Source: Arenibacter hampyeongensis (lineage in GTDB: Bacteria > Bacteroidota > Bacteroidia > Flavobacteriales > Flavobacteriaceae). From it: a stretch of 64,000 nucleotides of DNA. The stretch is taken from assembly GCF_002909255.1 (NCBI RefSeq), contig NZ_PIOB01000002.1, positions 310,001 to 374,000 on the forward strand, given 5' to 3'. Below are positions 43,811 to 51,524 of this stretch, in pieces. Positions within the stretch are counted from its first letter, which is position 1. Each line of letters opens with the position of its first letter. The position numbers and the translations under genes are program-made. Below the pieces are notes generated by a model. The model saw only the letters and a list, made by a program, of their open reading frames with translations. It did no database searches and was not told the origin of the DNA.

Positions 43811-46072
43811 ATGAAGTTATCAGTACTTTTGGCCTTTCTTTTATTATACTCAGTGGGATATGCCCAAAACATTCCTGGAACAAAATTAAATATCAAAAAA
43901 TTCAATGGGGAAATTGTATTGGATGGAGTCTTGGATGAAGTTGCTTGGAAGGAGGCCGATGTTGCCGACAATTGGTATCAAAACTTTCCCGTAGATAGTT
44001 TGCCTTCCCCCTTTCAAACAGAGGCACGAATGACCTTTAATGATGAATTTCTGTATGTCTCGTTTGTCTGTTATGATGATGATACCCCAGATGTTGTAAG
44101 TACGCTTCGTAGGGATTTCAAGTATGCCATCAACGATAATGTTTCCTTCATATTCGGACCCTACAATGACCGTTTGAACGGTTATTTTTTTAATGTCACG
44201 GCCATCGGGGCGCAAAGGGAAGGTACCGTCTCCAGTGGTGGCAATGGTGAAAATGCCTTCAATATATATTGGGACAACAAGTGGTACTCCAAGGTTGTTA
44301 GGTACAAGGATAAATGGATTGCCGAATTAGCAATCCCATTCAAAAGTTTTAAGTATAAGAGTGATGTAAACCAATGGAACGTCACCTTTGATAGGCTGGA
44401 TAAAAAACGAAATATTAAGTCGGCATGGGTACGCACCCCTAGACAATTCTATACAGGCACATTTGCCTATGCAGGCCAGCTGGTATGGGAAGATCCCATT
44501 CCTGCTGCCAGTACCAATATTTCACTTATACCCTATGTTTCGGGAGGGGCGTTCCAAGATCGAGAGCTAGACCCTATTGAATCCTCTACAGAAATACAGA
44601 CCGGTTTCGATGCCAAAATAGGCATTACACCTTCTATGAATTTAGACCTCACCGTAAACCCCGATTTCTCCCAAATCGAAGTAGATGAACAAATTCTCAA
44701 TTTATCCAGATTCGAATTTCGGTTTCCCGAGCGAAGACAATTCTTCTTGGAAAATAGCGACCTTTTTGACAACGCCGGTTTTGATTCGGCCAGACCATTT
44801 TTCTCAAGACGTATAGGCATAATTCAGGATACATCCGGAATAGCGCAAAAAGTACCTATAATGTACGGCGCTAGACTCAGTGGTACCATAAATCAAAAAT
44901 GGCGCTTGGGCCTTATGAATATGCAAACCAAGAAAATGTTGGAATTGGGACTACCTGGCCAAAACTATACTGTGGCAACCGTGCAAAGGATGTTCTATGA
45001 ACAATCCAGTTTTTCCATGACCTTTGTGAACAAACAAAGTCTAGGGGTTTCGGAAAGTGATTCCTTGAAATATTTCCATCCCAGTATTTTTGGCCGGCCT
45101 ACTATGGCCGAGCGTGTTCGGCCAAACACTTACAATAGGGTCATTGATGCCGATCTAGTGTTGAGAAGTAAAGATAATAGGTGGTACCATAGTTCTTTTT
45201 TAGCCCAATCTTTTGACGATAGAAATAAGGCAAAGACCATGTCCGGTTCGGCCTTTTTCCAGTATTCCGACCGTAGTCTCCTGGCCAATTTAGGAACCTT
45301 TTTTGTTAATAAAAACTTTAATGCCGAAGTTGGCTATGTACCGGGAAGCATGGTATACCCCGGGCAAATGGGCTATTATTCTGAATTGGCCTATAAAATC
45401 TACCCTGAGAATAATAGTTTGCTTTATTCTGGGCCTCAGGCTAGAATAAATGATACCTATTTACCAAACGGTACCTTGGTAGATAGAGAATATGCCATAG
45501 GATATGCATTTGAATTTAAAAACTCTTCTAACCTTAGCTTGGATTTAGAACGTGTTTTTCAACAACTGACCTTTGATTTCAATCCCGTGAACGACGCGGA
45601 GTCCAGAAAATTTTTGGAAGGGGAAGAATATAGCTGGAATACTATTTCTGCTACATATCAAAGTAACACTACAAAGAAAATGAATTTCTTGTTGAATTCC
45701 ACTTATGGCGGATTTTACAACGGCACCAATCTTAATATAGCCGGACAGCTCGATATGAGATTTCAACCCTATGTAAATATTGCTATGCGTTTCGACTATA
45801 ATAATCTAAAATTGGATGAAGACTATGGAAGCGCAGAGTTAATACTTTTAGGACCAAAGTTGGATGTTACCTTTACGGACAAACTTTTCTTTACAGGTTA
45901 TTACCAGTACAATAATTTAACGGACAATATGAATTTGAACGCAAGGTTTCAATGGAGATATAAGCCCGCTTCGGATTTCTACATAGTTTATACGGAAAAT
46001 TATTTCCCCTCTAATTTTACAAGCAAGAATAGGGCATTGGTTTTTAAACTTACCTATTGGATCAATCTCTAA
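43811..46072 (+). CDS. DUF5916 outer-membrane protein with CBM9-like N-terminal domain
   Basis: The product has 753 residues. A signal peptide (1-19, VGYAQ) is followed by a carbohydrate-binding-module-9-like beta-sandwich (about 28-215; GEIVLDGVLDEVAWKEAD, WIAELAIPFKSFKY) and a long region that ends in alternating beta-strands and a final ...KLTYWINL, typical of an outer-membrane barrel. DUF5916 proteins are widespread in Bacteroidetes; the CBM9-like part suggests sugar binding, but function is not established. The FPERRQFFLENSDLF motif is a hallmark of the family. It stands alone, with its own promoter presumably in the 43434-43810 gap. Confidence 0.87.
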   Translation: MKLSVLLAFLLLYSVGYAQNIPGTKLNIKKFNGEIVLDGVLDEVAWKEADVADNWYQNFPVDSLPSPFQTEARMTFNDEFLYVSFVCYDDDTPDVVSTLRRDFKYAINDNVSFIFGPYNDRLNGYFFNVTAIGAQREGTVSSGGNGENAFNIYWDNKWYSKVVRYKDKWIAELAIPFKSFKYKSDVNQWNVTFDRLDKKRNIKSAWVRTPRQFYTGTFAYAGQLVWEDPIPAASTNISLIPYVSGGAFQDRELDPIESSTEIQTGFDAKIGITPSMNLDLTVNPDFSQIEVDEQILNLSRFEFRFPERRQFFLENSDLFDNAGFDSARPFFSRRIGIIQDTSGIAQKVPIMYGARLSGTINQKWRLGLMNMQTKKMLELGLPGQNYTVATVQRMFYEQSSFSMTFVNKQSLGVSESDSLKYFHPSIFGRPTMAERVRPNTYNRVIDADLVLRSKDNRWYHSSFLAQSFDDRNKAKTMSGSAFFQYSDRSLLANLGTFFVNKNFNAEVGYVPGSMVYPGQMGYYSELAYKIYPENNSLLYSGPQARINDTYLPNGTLVDREYAIGYAFEFKNSSNLSLDLERVFQQLTFDFNPVNDAESRKFLEGEEYSWNTISATYQSNTTKKMNFLLNSTYGGFYNGTNLNIAGQLDMRFQPYVNIAMRFDYNNLKLDEDYGSAELILLGPKLDVTFTDKLFFTGYYQYNNLTDNMNLNARFQWRYKPASDFYIVYTENYFPSNFTSKNRALVFKLTYWINL

Positions 46073-46271
46073 CCAACTTTTTGTATATAAAGGGCAACCA
46101 AACAACCTTACCCTTTTTAAAGAGGATTGAGTAGGCCGTACTGCAATTCTGACCTATCGTTGATAACGATGTTTTTTATAAAGTGCACCTATACCCTTTT
46201 TACTTATTTTATAGTCAATTACCACAGGGTAAGCCAACGAGGCATCGGATGGACGCTACCGATAACATTTC

Positions 46272-46305
46272 GACGCCCGCCCGAACGGAACGGGGGGCAA
46301 GCGTC
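46272..46305. other. GC-rich hairpin island in AT-rich spacer
   Basis: Within the 250-bp gap after the DUF5916 gene, 46240-46310 is far richer in G+C than its surroundings. GACGC (46272-46276) and GCGTC (46301-46305) enclose C-rich and G-rich runs that can pair into a strong stem. A smaller ATCGG/CCGAT pair lies just upstream near 46245-46262. It is not followed by a T-run, so a terminator is less likely. It may be a dispersed repeat element. Confidence 0.5.
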
Positions 46306-46323
46306 GGGGCATTCAAATCTCAC

Positions 46324-47340
46324 CTAGTGAGTAAAAATATGATGCTGTGTCGCAGTGAAATAATCACAAAAAATTTGGTTTAACGGATGGTTTTTTCTAC
46401 TTGCTTTTACTCCTAAATAAGGGAAGATTTCTATAATTTCCCTAGAAATATTTTTCACGGAATTTGCTGCTTCTGTATGTATTAGTTCCATATAATCCTT
46501 TTTAAAAAACATTCCATCATCTAATCCTTTCTCTATTTCCGCAGCGTAATAAGTTACCTTTTGCCCTGAAACCTCAACAATACCTTCCAAATCTGTCATT
46601 TTCCCATTTGTCCCGCAAATTGCAGCTTCTTCCAATAAATGTTCTGCCATTCCAATATAATTAACCCAAAGCGTTAAATCCGCAAAAAGGCCAAATGGAA
46701 TTTTAAAAATGGGGTGAGGCAAATAATTCTCGTTATACCGAAAACTACAGTCATTGTGGACCATAAGATCCTTAACTTCAAAAGAATGGGTAGCCGAAGC
46801 CTTCAAGCCCATGGCATTCCAGTCTTCAATAATCTGTACCCCATCTTTGGGAATAACAAATGATAGCACTTTTGGTGAACCATCATCATTTATAAATTTA
46901 TTTCCGTTTTCAAAAATTTCGGCATTTAAGGTAAAATGTGTAAGATAAGGAGCTCCCGTAGCATAGCGCCATTTTCCTGATATGCTATAATGATCGTCAC
47001 ATATCACAGCTGTTCCAGAAACACCCCCACTTCCTCCCAAACAAACAGGTACCTTGGAATTTAGAAAAATATCACGGGCTTTAAATTCCTTTAAGTTTCC
47101 AATAAAATAGTTGGCACCGCTGCAAAGTGTAACCGTCCATCCAAGGCTTGCATCGATCCTGGCCAATTCCTTCAGTTTATCCAGTCCTTCAGTTAGGGAC
47201 AGCTCCAATCCTCCATATGTTCTAGGGACCCATAAACTCCATAGGTTTTCCTCCCCTATCCAATCCAAAACTTTTTTAGGAAAAATTTCTATTCCCAAAC
47301 AAAGTTCCCTAAGCTCTTGCAGTTTGTCTACCTGTATCAT
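46324..47340 (-). CDS. acyl-CoA dehydrogenase-fold flavoprotein in TPP-riboswitch operon
   Basis: The product has 338 residues. It has the acyl-CoA dehydrogenase fold: N-terminal helices, a middle beta region (SGKWRYATGAPYLTHF, AMGLKASATHSFEVKDL) and C-terminal helices ending HPLNQIFCDYFTATQHHIFT. That ending resembles the type-2 C-terminal domain of DszC/HsaA-like flavin monooxygenases more than true dehydrogenases, and no Glu/Asp base motif of the IYEG type is seen. It overlaps the PnuT-like gene by 32 bp, so it is translationally coupled and under the same TPP riboswitch. A role in handling a thiamine-related compound is inferred. It is somewhat short for the family (about 380-400). Confidence 0.7.
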   Translation of the reverse strand: MIQVDKLQELRELCLGIEIFPKKVLDWIGEENLWSLWVPRTYGGLELSLTEGLDKLKELARIDASLGWTVTLCSGANYFIGNLKEFKARDIFLNSKVPVCLGGSGGVSGTAVICDDHYSISGKWRYATGAPYLTHFTLNAEIFENGNKFINDDGSPKVLSFVIPKDGVQIIEDWNAMGLKASATHSFEVKDLMVHNDCSFRYNENYLPHPIFKIPFGLFADLTLWVNYIGMAEHLLEEAAICGTNGKMTDLEGIVEVSGQKVTYYAAEIEKGLDDGMFFKKDYMELIHTEAANSVKNISREIIEIFPYLGVKASRKNHPLNQIFCDYFTATQHHIFTH

Positions 47341-47911
47341 GCATAATTATTTTTCTCCATTTAAAATATCCCGAGGTTCCCACTATGAATAAGAAAATGG
47401 TAAGTGCGGCGTATATGTAAAGTTCTTTATAAAAGAGAAGGGGGATAGCCACAATATTGCTAATATTTAGATAGATCCAGTTTTCCATCTTTCTTTTGGC
47501 CATGAGCCACATCCCGGCCCATGCAAAGGCACTTACAGCTGCATCCCAAATGGGAACATCCGTATTGGTGTAAAATACCAGCCAAAAACACATAAGTGCG
47601 AAACAAATCAGTACAATGCCCATTGCAGTTATACGTTCCGTGGTGTTGGCATAAGAAATTGGAGTTTCTTCTTTTTGTATACCGAATTTCCAATAAAACC
47701 AACCATAGAAACTCATAACCAGATAATAAAGGTGGAGTATAATGTCTCCATACAGCTTTGATTGATAAAGCACCCAGATACCGATCAAAATAGAAGCAAT
47801 CCCAAATAAATAATTATGAATATTGTTATTCCGCGCCAAGAGCACTTGTGTTACGCCAAAAGCAGTACCCAAGGATTGTAACAAGGTAATATGCGTGAAA
47901 AAATTGTCCAT
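47309..47911 (-). CDS. pnuT: PnuC-family transporter, probably thiamine-specific (PnuT)
   Basis: The product has 200 residues with about 7 hydrophobic segments and the PnuC pattern of WYQSK-like and ENWIYLNISN motifs. PnuC proteins move vitamins (nicotinamide riboside, riboflavin, thiamine) by facilitated diffusion, with trapping by later phosphorylation. The TPP riboswitch directly upstream points to thiamine, hence the PnuT reading. In many Bacteroidetes PnuT is linked with a TonB receptor and a thiamine kinase; here the linked gene is instead an acyl-CoA-dehydrogenase-fold protein, overlapping by 32 bp. Confidence 0.85.
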   Translation of the reverse strand: MDNFFTHITLLQSLGTAFGVTQVLLARNNNIHNYLFGIASILIGIWVLYQSKLYGDIILHLYYLVMSFYGWFYWKFGIQKEETPISYANTTERITAMGIVLICFALMCFWLVFYTNTDVPIWDAAVSAFAWAGMWLMAKRKMENWIYLNISNIVAIPLLFYKELYIYAALTIFLFIVGTSGYFKWRKIIMHDTGRQTARA

Positions 47912-47987
47912 CGATTCCCATTCTTAAATTAATGAAATGGAAAGATGAAGAAAGTATGGATGTGCAAAAGTGCTACATCACACTAAA

Positions 47988-48074
47988 ATCCCTACGCCGG
48001 CATTATCCGGATCAGGTTCAGAGTAAAAACTCCTGGGTATCATCTCAGCCTGCGGTTTATGGCAAGCACCCCAT
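47988..48074 (-). ncRNA. TPP riboswitch (THI element)
   Basis: On the minus strand the sequence has the conserved blocks in order: GGGGTGC (48074 downwards), CTGAGATGATACCC, GAACCTGATCCGGATAATGCC and GCGTAGGGA. These are the P1/P2 and P4/P5 elements of the thiamine pyrophosphate aptamer. The aptamer lies 77 bp before the PnuT-like start, in the leader. When TPP is bound it would reduce expression of the transporter and the overlapping flavoprotein gene. Confidence 0.96.
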
Positions 48075-48082
48075 TTCAAAAA

Positions 48083-48090
48083 CAAATCTA
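48083..48090 (-). promoter_or_regulatory. -7 box for the TPP-riboswitch leader
   Basis: Minus-strand TAGATTTG matches the Bacteroidetes -7 consensus TAnnTTTG and lies about 10 bp before the aptamer start. A -33 TTG at the usual 17-20 bp is not evident, so support is partial. Confidence 0.5.
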
Positions 48091-48228
48091 AAACTATTTT
48101 TATGATTTGTTATTCATTTTAGAACAATTATAAAAAAAAGAAGATCTCTTAGAAAAATTTCGATATTTATAAAAACAGCTGTAGAAGTTGATAGATGAAG
48201 CATCCACCAAAGTTAGAATACTTCGGTT

Positions 48229-49098
48229 TTAATCTTTTTTCACCAAAGTATTCAAGATCAAGGCCGAGATAATCATAAACAGCCCTATAAAGCTATAGAT
48301 GGAGTAGGCTTCATTGAACCAAAAAACACCAATTGAAATGGTAAAAATCACTTCAATGTATTTTAGCGGAGCTACAAGATTGGTCTTTGCAATTTGAAAT
48401 GCCTTGGTCATATATATTTGTCCCATAAAACCAAAAATACCTAGGAGAAATAAAAATGCCCATTCATAACCAATGGGTTGTACCCATACGGTAATAGCCA
48501 AAAGTCCGCCAATTGCAGTTCCTACGAACATAAAATAATTTACTACAACTGCAGGATGGTCCGACACCCCTATTTTTCTAATAACTACATATACCATTCC
48601 ACTAAAAACAGATGCAGTAAGGATTAAAGTTAGCCCTGTAGTATTAATATTGCCATCAAATCCTTTTAAAACCAGCACCCCGGCAAAAGCCGTAATAAAG
48701 AAAAGCCATTGAATATTTTTTAATTTTTCCTTTAGCAAGAAAACGGCAAAAATAGCCGCAAAAATAGGAGCAATATAGCGCAATGAAACTGCTGTGCCTA
48801 CGTGTAGGTGTTTTAAGGAAAGGAAGAACAAACTCATAGCCGTTAAGCCGAGGATAGCTCTTAACAGCATTAGTCTACGCTTGTTACCAAATATTGGAAT
48901 CCCTTTTATCAAAATAAAAGTAGTTGCCAGTACAAAGGAACCAAAACATCTAAAAAATACAATTTGGAATGTTGGGATACGGGCCAAATATTTTACGGAA
49001 ACATTCATCAAAGCAAATGAAAAGGTGCTGATGACCATAAAAAGCAATGCTTTTTTTAAATCCAATCCGGAAGGTTTACTCCATTTAATATTTAACAA
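48229..49098 (-). CDS. DMT-superfamily transporter (EamA-type)
   Basis: The product has 289 residues with ten hydrophobic segments arranged as two EamA halves (about residues 14-140 and 155-285); the first has SFALMNVSVKYLARIP and the second KIGVSDHPAVVVNYFMF. This family exports amino acids, metabolites or nucleotide sugars; the substrate cannot be read from sequence. The gene is upstream of the thiamine operon on the same strand but ends 150 bp before the riboswitch promoter, so it is likely a separate unit. Confidence 0.85.
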   Translation of the reverse strand: MLNIKWSKPSGLDLKKALLFMVISTFSFALMNVSVKYLARIPTFQIVFFRCFGSFVLATTFILIKGIPIFGNKRRLMLLRAILGLTAMSLFFLSLKHLHVGTAVSLRYIAPIFAAIFAVFLLKEKLKNIQWLFFITAFAGVLVLKGFDGNINTTGLTLILTASVFSGMVYVVIRKIGVSDHPAVVVNYFMFVGTAIGGLLAITVWVQPIGYEWAFLFLLGIFGFMGQIYMTKAFQIAKTNLVAPLKYIEVIFTISIGVFWFNEAYSIYSFIGLFMIISALILNTLVKKD

Positions 49099-49352
49099 AA
49101 TAGGGCTATTATTTAGCCAAAAGTAAGGTCCATTGGCTTAAAAACGCTAAGGTATGAATACCTCACCTTTACTAACGCCTATAGCCGAATAAATTCCAAG
49201 ATTCAATATTATTAGGTTTTGGCGCTGTCTGTGGTTTTCAAGCTTAATGAAGGTGACGAAATAACCTCAAAGTGTTAAGAGAAGTTGGTTTCGGATTTAC
49301 TTAAGTCGAGGGTTAATCAACTTCCAACTCACTTCTGACAAAACAAAATTAA

Positions 49353-49411
49353 TGTTGTCCGTTTTTGACATATTGTTGTCCATATCATGCGTAAAATCTT
49401 AGATACATTTG
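49353..49411 (+). promoter_or_regulatory. 21-bp-spaced direct repeat and -7 box before metal operon
   Basis: The gap 49099-49429 holds no gene. TGTTGTCC occurs at 49353-49360 and 49374-49381, exactly two helical turns apart, the usual layout of AraC-type operators. The -7 box TACATTTG (49404-49411) follows 22 bp later and ATG 49430 another 18 bp on. An AraC-family gene is in the operon, so autoregulation is plausible. Confidence 0.55.
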
Positions 49412-49429
49412 TATTATAAAACAAAAATT

Positions 49430-50092
49430 ATGGAAAAGAATATAGCTATTCTAATGGCAGATTTATCAGGGTATACCGCGCTTACGGAAACCCATGGCGC
49501 TACCTCTGCCGCTGATTTAATTGATAAATATATCAGTATTGCAGAAAATTGCCTAGTTGGCGACAGTAAACTGCATCAACGAACAGGGGATGAATTAATG
49601 TTCGTCTCGGACTATCCAGACTTTTTACTTGCTACTGCACTTAATTTAGAGGCCAAAACAACAAAAGAAGAAAATTTTCTTCAAATCCATGGCGGATTAC
49701 ATTTTGGTAAAGTTTTGAACAGGGCGAATAGTTATTTTGGATCTACTGTTAATCTGGCGTCAAGAATTGCCGCTAAAGCCTTGGCAGGTACCTTTTGGTG
49801 TTCTGATGACTTTGTAAGATCATTAACGAATAAATCTATTTGTGCATTTAAATCGAAAGGCAGTCATCTTTTTAAAAATATTAATGGACAAAAAGAAATA
49901 TTTGAAGTGAATATAGAAAAAGCAAGGACCACCTATATCGATCCCATTTGCCGTATGTTGATCGTCAACCCTCAAAATGCAATCCATCATCCAAATGAAA
50001 TCGAGCTTTATTTTTGCTCCGCACAATGTCGCGAAGAATATAATAAAAGCCATAGTATAGTTCAATGTATAGAAATGCAAGAGCATTCTTAA
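49430..50092 (+). CDS. class III nucleotidyl cyclase-like domain fused to YHS metal-binding domain
   Basis: The product has 220 residues from ATG 49430; an upstream TTG start is unlikely because it overlaps the -7 box. Residues 1 to about 165 are a class III adenylate/guanylate cyclase homology domain with both metal-binding aspartates (Asp11 in MADLSGYT, Asp54 in RTGDELMF) and the transition-state pair Asn108/Arg112 in STVNLASR. The usual purine-specifying Lys is not clear. Residues about 170-205 are a YHS domain (DPICRMLI, YFCSAQC; Cys174, Cys196, Cys200), found in copper and other heavy-metal proteins. This fusion suggests metal-controlled signalling. It begins a metal-themed operon. Confidence 0.8.
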   Translation: MEKNIAILMADLSGYTALTETHGATSAADLIDKYISIAENCLVGDSKLHQRTGDELMFVSDYPDFLLATALNLEAKTTKEENFLQIHGGLHFGKVLNRANSYFGSTVNLASRIAAKALAGTFWCSDDFVRSLTNKSICAFKSKGSHLFKNINGQKEIFEVNIEKARTTYIDPICRMLIVNPQNAIHHPNEIELYFCSAQCREEYNKSHSIVQCIEMQEHS

Positions 50093-50136
50093 AACCAGTT
50101 AATTTCTAATAAAGTCTATCTAAAAAACAAAATACT

Positions 50137-50535
50137 ATGATACCAATCACTATCGGAATATCCTCTGGACTACTGATTATATTAGTGTTTAGCATATTAA
50201 AACAATTGGATAAAATGACAGTCTATGGGCTTATTCTATCCGGAATCGGATTCCTCTATGTAGGTTTTGTCTGGACAGATTTACAAACATTGGTGGTAAA
50301 TTCCACCCAAGCAGTTTTGTTCCTATTATTAGCCTATTACGGTATAAAAAAAGGAGTTCATATACTAGCTCTTGGCTATTTTCTGCATGGATGTTGGGAT
50401 GTTGCCTATAATTTTTTTTCGGACCCAGGATTGATTCCTCCAAGCTACGATATGTTTTGCTCCTCACTTGATTTTACTGTAGGTGCCTATATTTTAGTCT
50501 TCAACAACCAGTTCAAAGTGAATATTAATAAATAG
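50137..50535 (+). CDS. small membrane protein, DUF6010-like
   Basis: The product has 132 residues with four hydrophobic segments and almost no soluble part. HGCWDVAYNFF in the third-fourth helix region and SSLDFTVGAYIL near the end match my recollection of the DUF6010 family, whose function is unknown. Conserved His and Asp residues within the membrane could bind metal. It lies 44 bp after the cyclase-YHS gene and 5 bp before the HMA-AraC gene, so it is part of the operon. Confidence 0.65.
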   Translation: MIPITIGISSGLLIILVFSILKQLDKMTVYGLILSGIGFLYVGFVWTDLQTLVVNSTQAVLFLLLAYYGIKKGVHILALGYFLHGCWDVAYNFFSDPGLIPPSYDMFCSSLDFTVGAYILVFNNQFKVNINK

Positions 50536-50540
50536 GTATA

Positions 50541-51116
50541 ATGACTACAACCACCCTACTCGTCAAAAATATGGTGTGCCACCGCTGTATACTTGCAGTG
50601 GAAAATATTTTAAAAAATATTTTAATCCCTTATCAAAAAGTCAATATTGGGGAAATTAGGTTAATGGTAGTGCCTTCAAGAAATGAAAAAGAACGGCTTA
50701 ATAAAGAACTCAATGCAGTAGGATTCGAAATTATTGATAATAATACCGGGCGACTTATTGAAAAAATTAAAAACTTGGTAATAAAAATGGCACGCAATGA
50801 AGTGGATGAAGAAGTAAACAGGATAAATTTGTCCACTTACCTCTCTTCCAACGTTCATCATGAGTATACTTACTTGAGCAGTTTATTCTCATTTATTGAA
50901 GGAAGAACAATTGAGAATTATTTTATTGAACAGCGCATTGAAAAGGCGAAAGAGTTGTTGACCTATGACCAGATGACATTATCTCAAATTGCCTGTGAAC
51001 TAAATTATTGTGGTGTTTCCCATCTATCAAAACAGTTTAAAAATATTACTGGATTAACTCCCTCTTTATTTAAGAGCCAGGGTATTGCCCAACGTTTCCC
51101 AATTGACAAGATTTAA
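50541..51116 (+). CDS. AraC-family regulator with N-terminal heavy-metal-associated (HMA) domain
   Basis: The product has 191 residues. Residues about 3-70 look like an HMA ferredoxin-like fold with the metal-binding CxxC in NMVCHRC (Cys13, Cys16). Residues about 95-185 are an AraC-type DNA-binding domain (ENYFIEQRIEKAKELL, LSQIACELNYCGVSHLSKQFK, TGLTPSLF). It would sense copper or a similar ion and control transcription. The upstream operon promoter has a 21-bp-spaced direct repeat suitable for an AraC protein. It starts 5 bp after the DUF6010-like gene and is followed by a Cys-rich peptide gene. The metal is not known. Confidence 0.85.
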   Translation: MTTTTLLVKNMVCHRCILAVENILKNILIPYQKVNIGEIRLMVVPSRNEKERLNKELNAVGFEIIDNNTGRLIEKIKNLVIKMARNEVDEEVNRINLSTYLSSNVHHEYTYLSSLFSFIEGRTIENYFIEQRIEKAKELLTYDQMTLSQIACELNYCGVSHLSKQFKNITGLTPSLFKSQGIAQRFPIDKI

Positions 51117-51211
51117 CCCAAAACTATACAATCAATTCCCAAAGAAGTATAACAAATACATCCTTGCATAAGCTAATTTTACTTTATTAAAAAACAATAA
51201 AAAAACATATT

Positions 51212-51334
51212 ATGAAAACAACAACAGTAAACAAAGGTGCTCAAAAAACAAGCAATGTAAAATGTGGAAATCCAAATTGTAAATGTGTCAATTGCAATTG
51301 CGATTCAACATGTACCTGTGTAAATTGCATTTAA
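51212..51334 (+). CDS. 40-residue metallothionein-like Cys-rich peptide
   Basis: The product has 40 residues with eight Cys in the last 23: Cys18, 23, 25, 28, 30, 34, 36 and 39 (CGNPNCKCVNC, then NCDSTCTCVNCI). Repeated CxC and CxxC motifs, no aromatics or His, and small size are as in metallothioneins that bind Cu(I), Zn or Cd. It is too short for common gene finders. It lies 95 bp after the HMA-AraC gene and ends 20 bp before a clear terminator, so it is the last gene of the operon or has its own promoter just upstream. Metal storage or detoxification is a firm inference from composition; no homolog is recalled. Confidence 0.8.
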   Translation: MKTTTVNKGAQKTSNVKCGNPNCKCVNCNCDSTCTCVNCI

Positions 51335-51354
51335 ACAATTTTTGGTTAAATTTT

Positions 51355-51385
51355 AAAGGCCGTTCATTAGTGGACGGCTTTTCTT
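51355..51385 (+). terminator. terminator after metallothionein-like gene
   Basis: AAAGGCCGT (51355-51363) pairs with ACGGCTTTT (51374-51382) around a 10-nt loop, with the T-run TTTTCTT following. It closes the metal operon and separates it from the GlxA-type gene. Confidence 0.85.
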
Positions 51386-51524
51386 GTCTATTTAGATCCA
51401 CTACATCTTTTGGAATTATCAAATTCCGGTCAACGATCAGGGATTGGCTGAAATTGACGCTTTAATGTCTGATATTAGAATTAGACTTGGCTTATCTTTA
51501 TTAAATAGATTTAAAAACAAGAAT

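Noticed and set aside
46127-46383. Two short plus-strand frames across the GC-rich island
   Set aside because: They overlap each other and the end of the flavoprotein gene, and owe their length to the GC-rich hairpin.
47309-47340. Possible fusion or frameshift between the PnuT-like and flavoprotein genes
   Set aside because: Each has its own start and stop and complete domain length. A 32-bp overlap is consistent with coupling.
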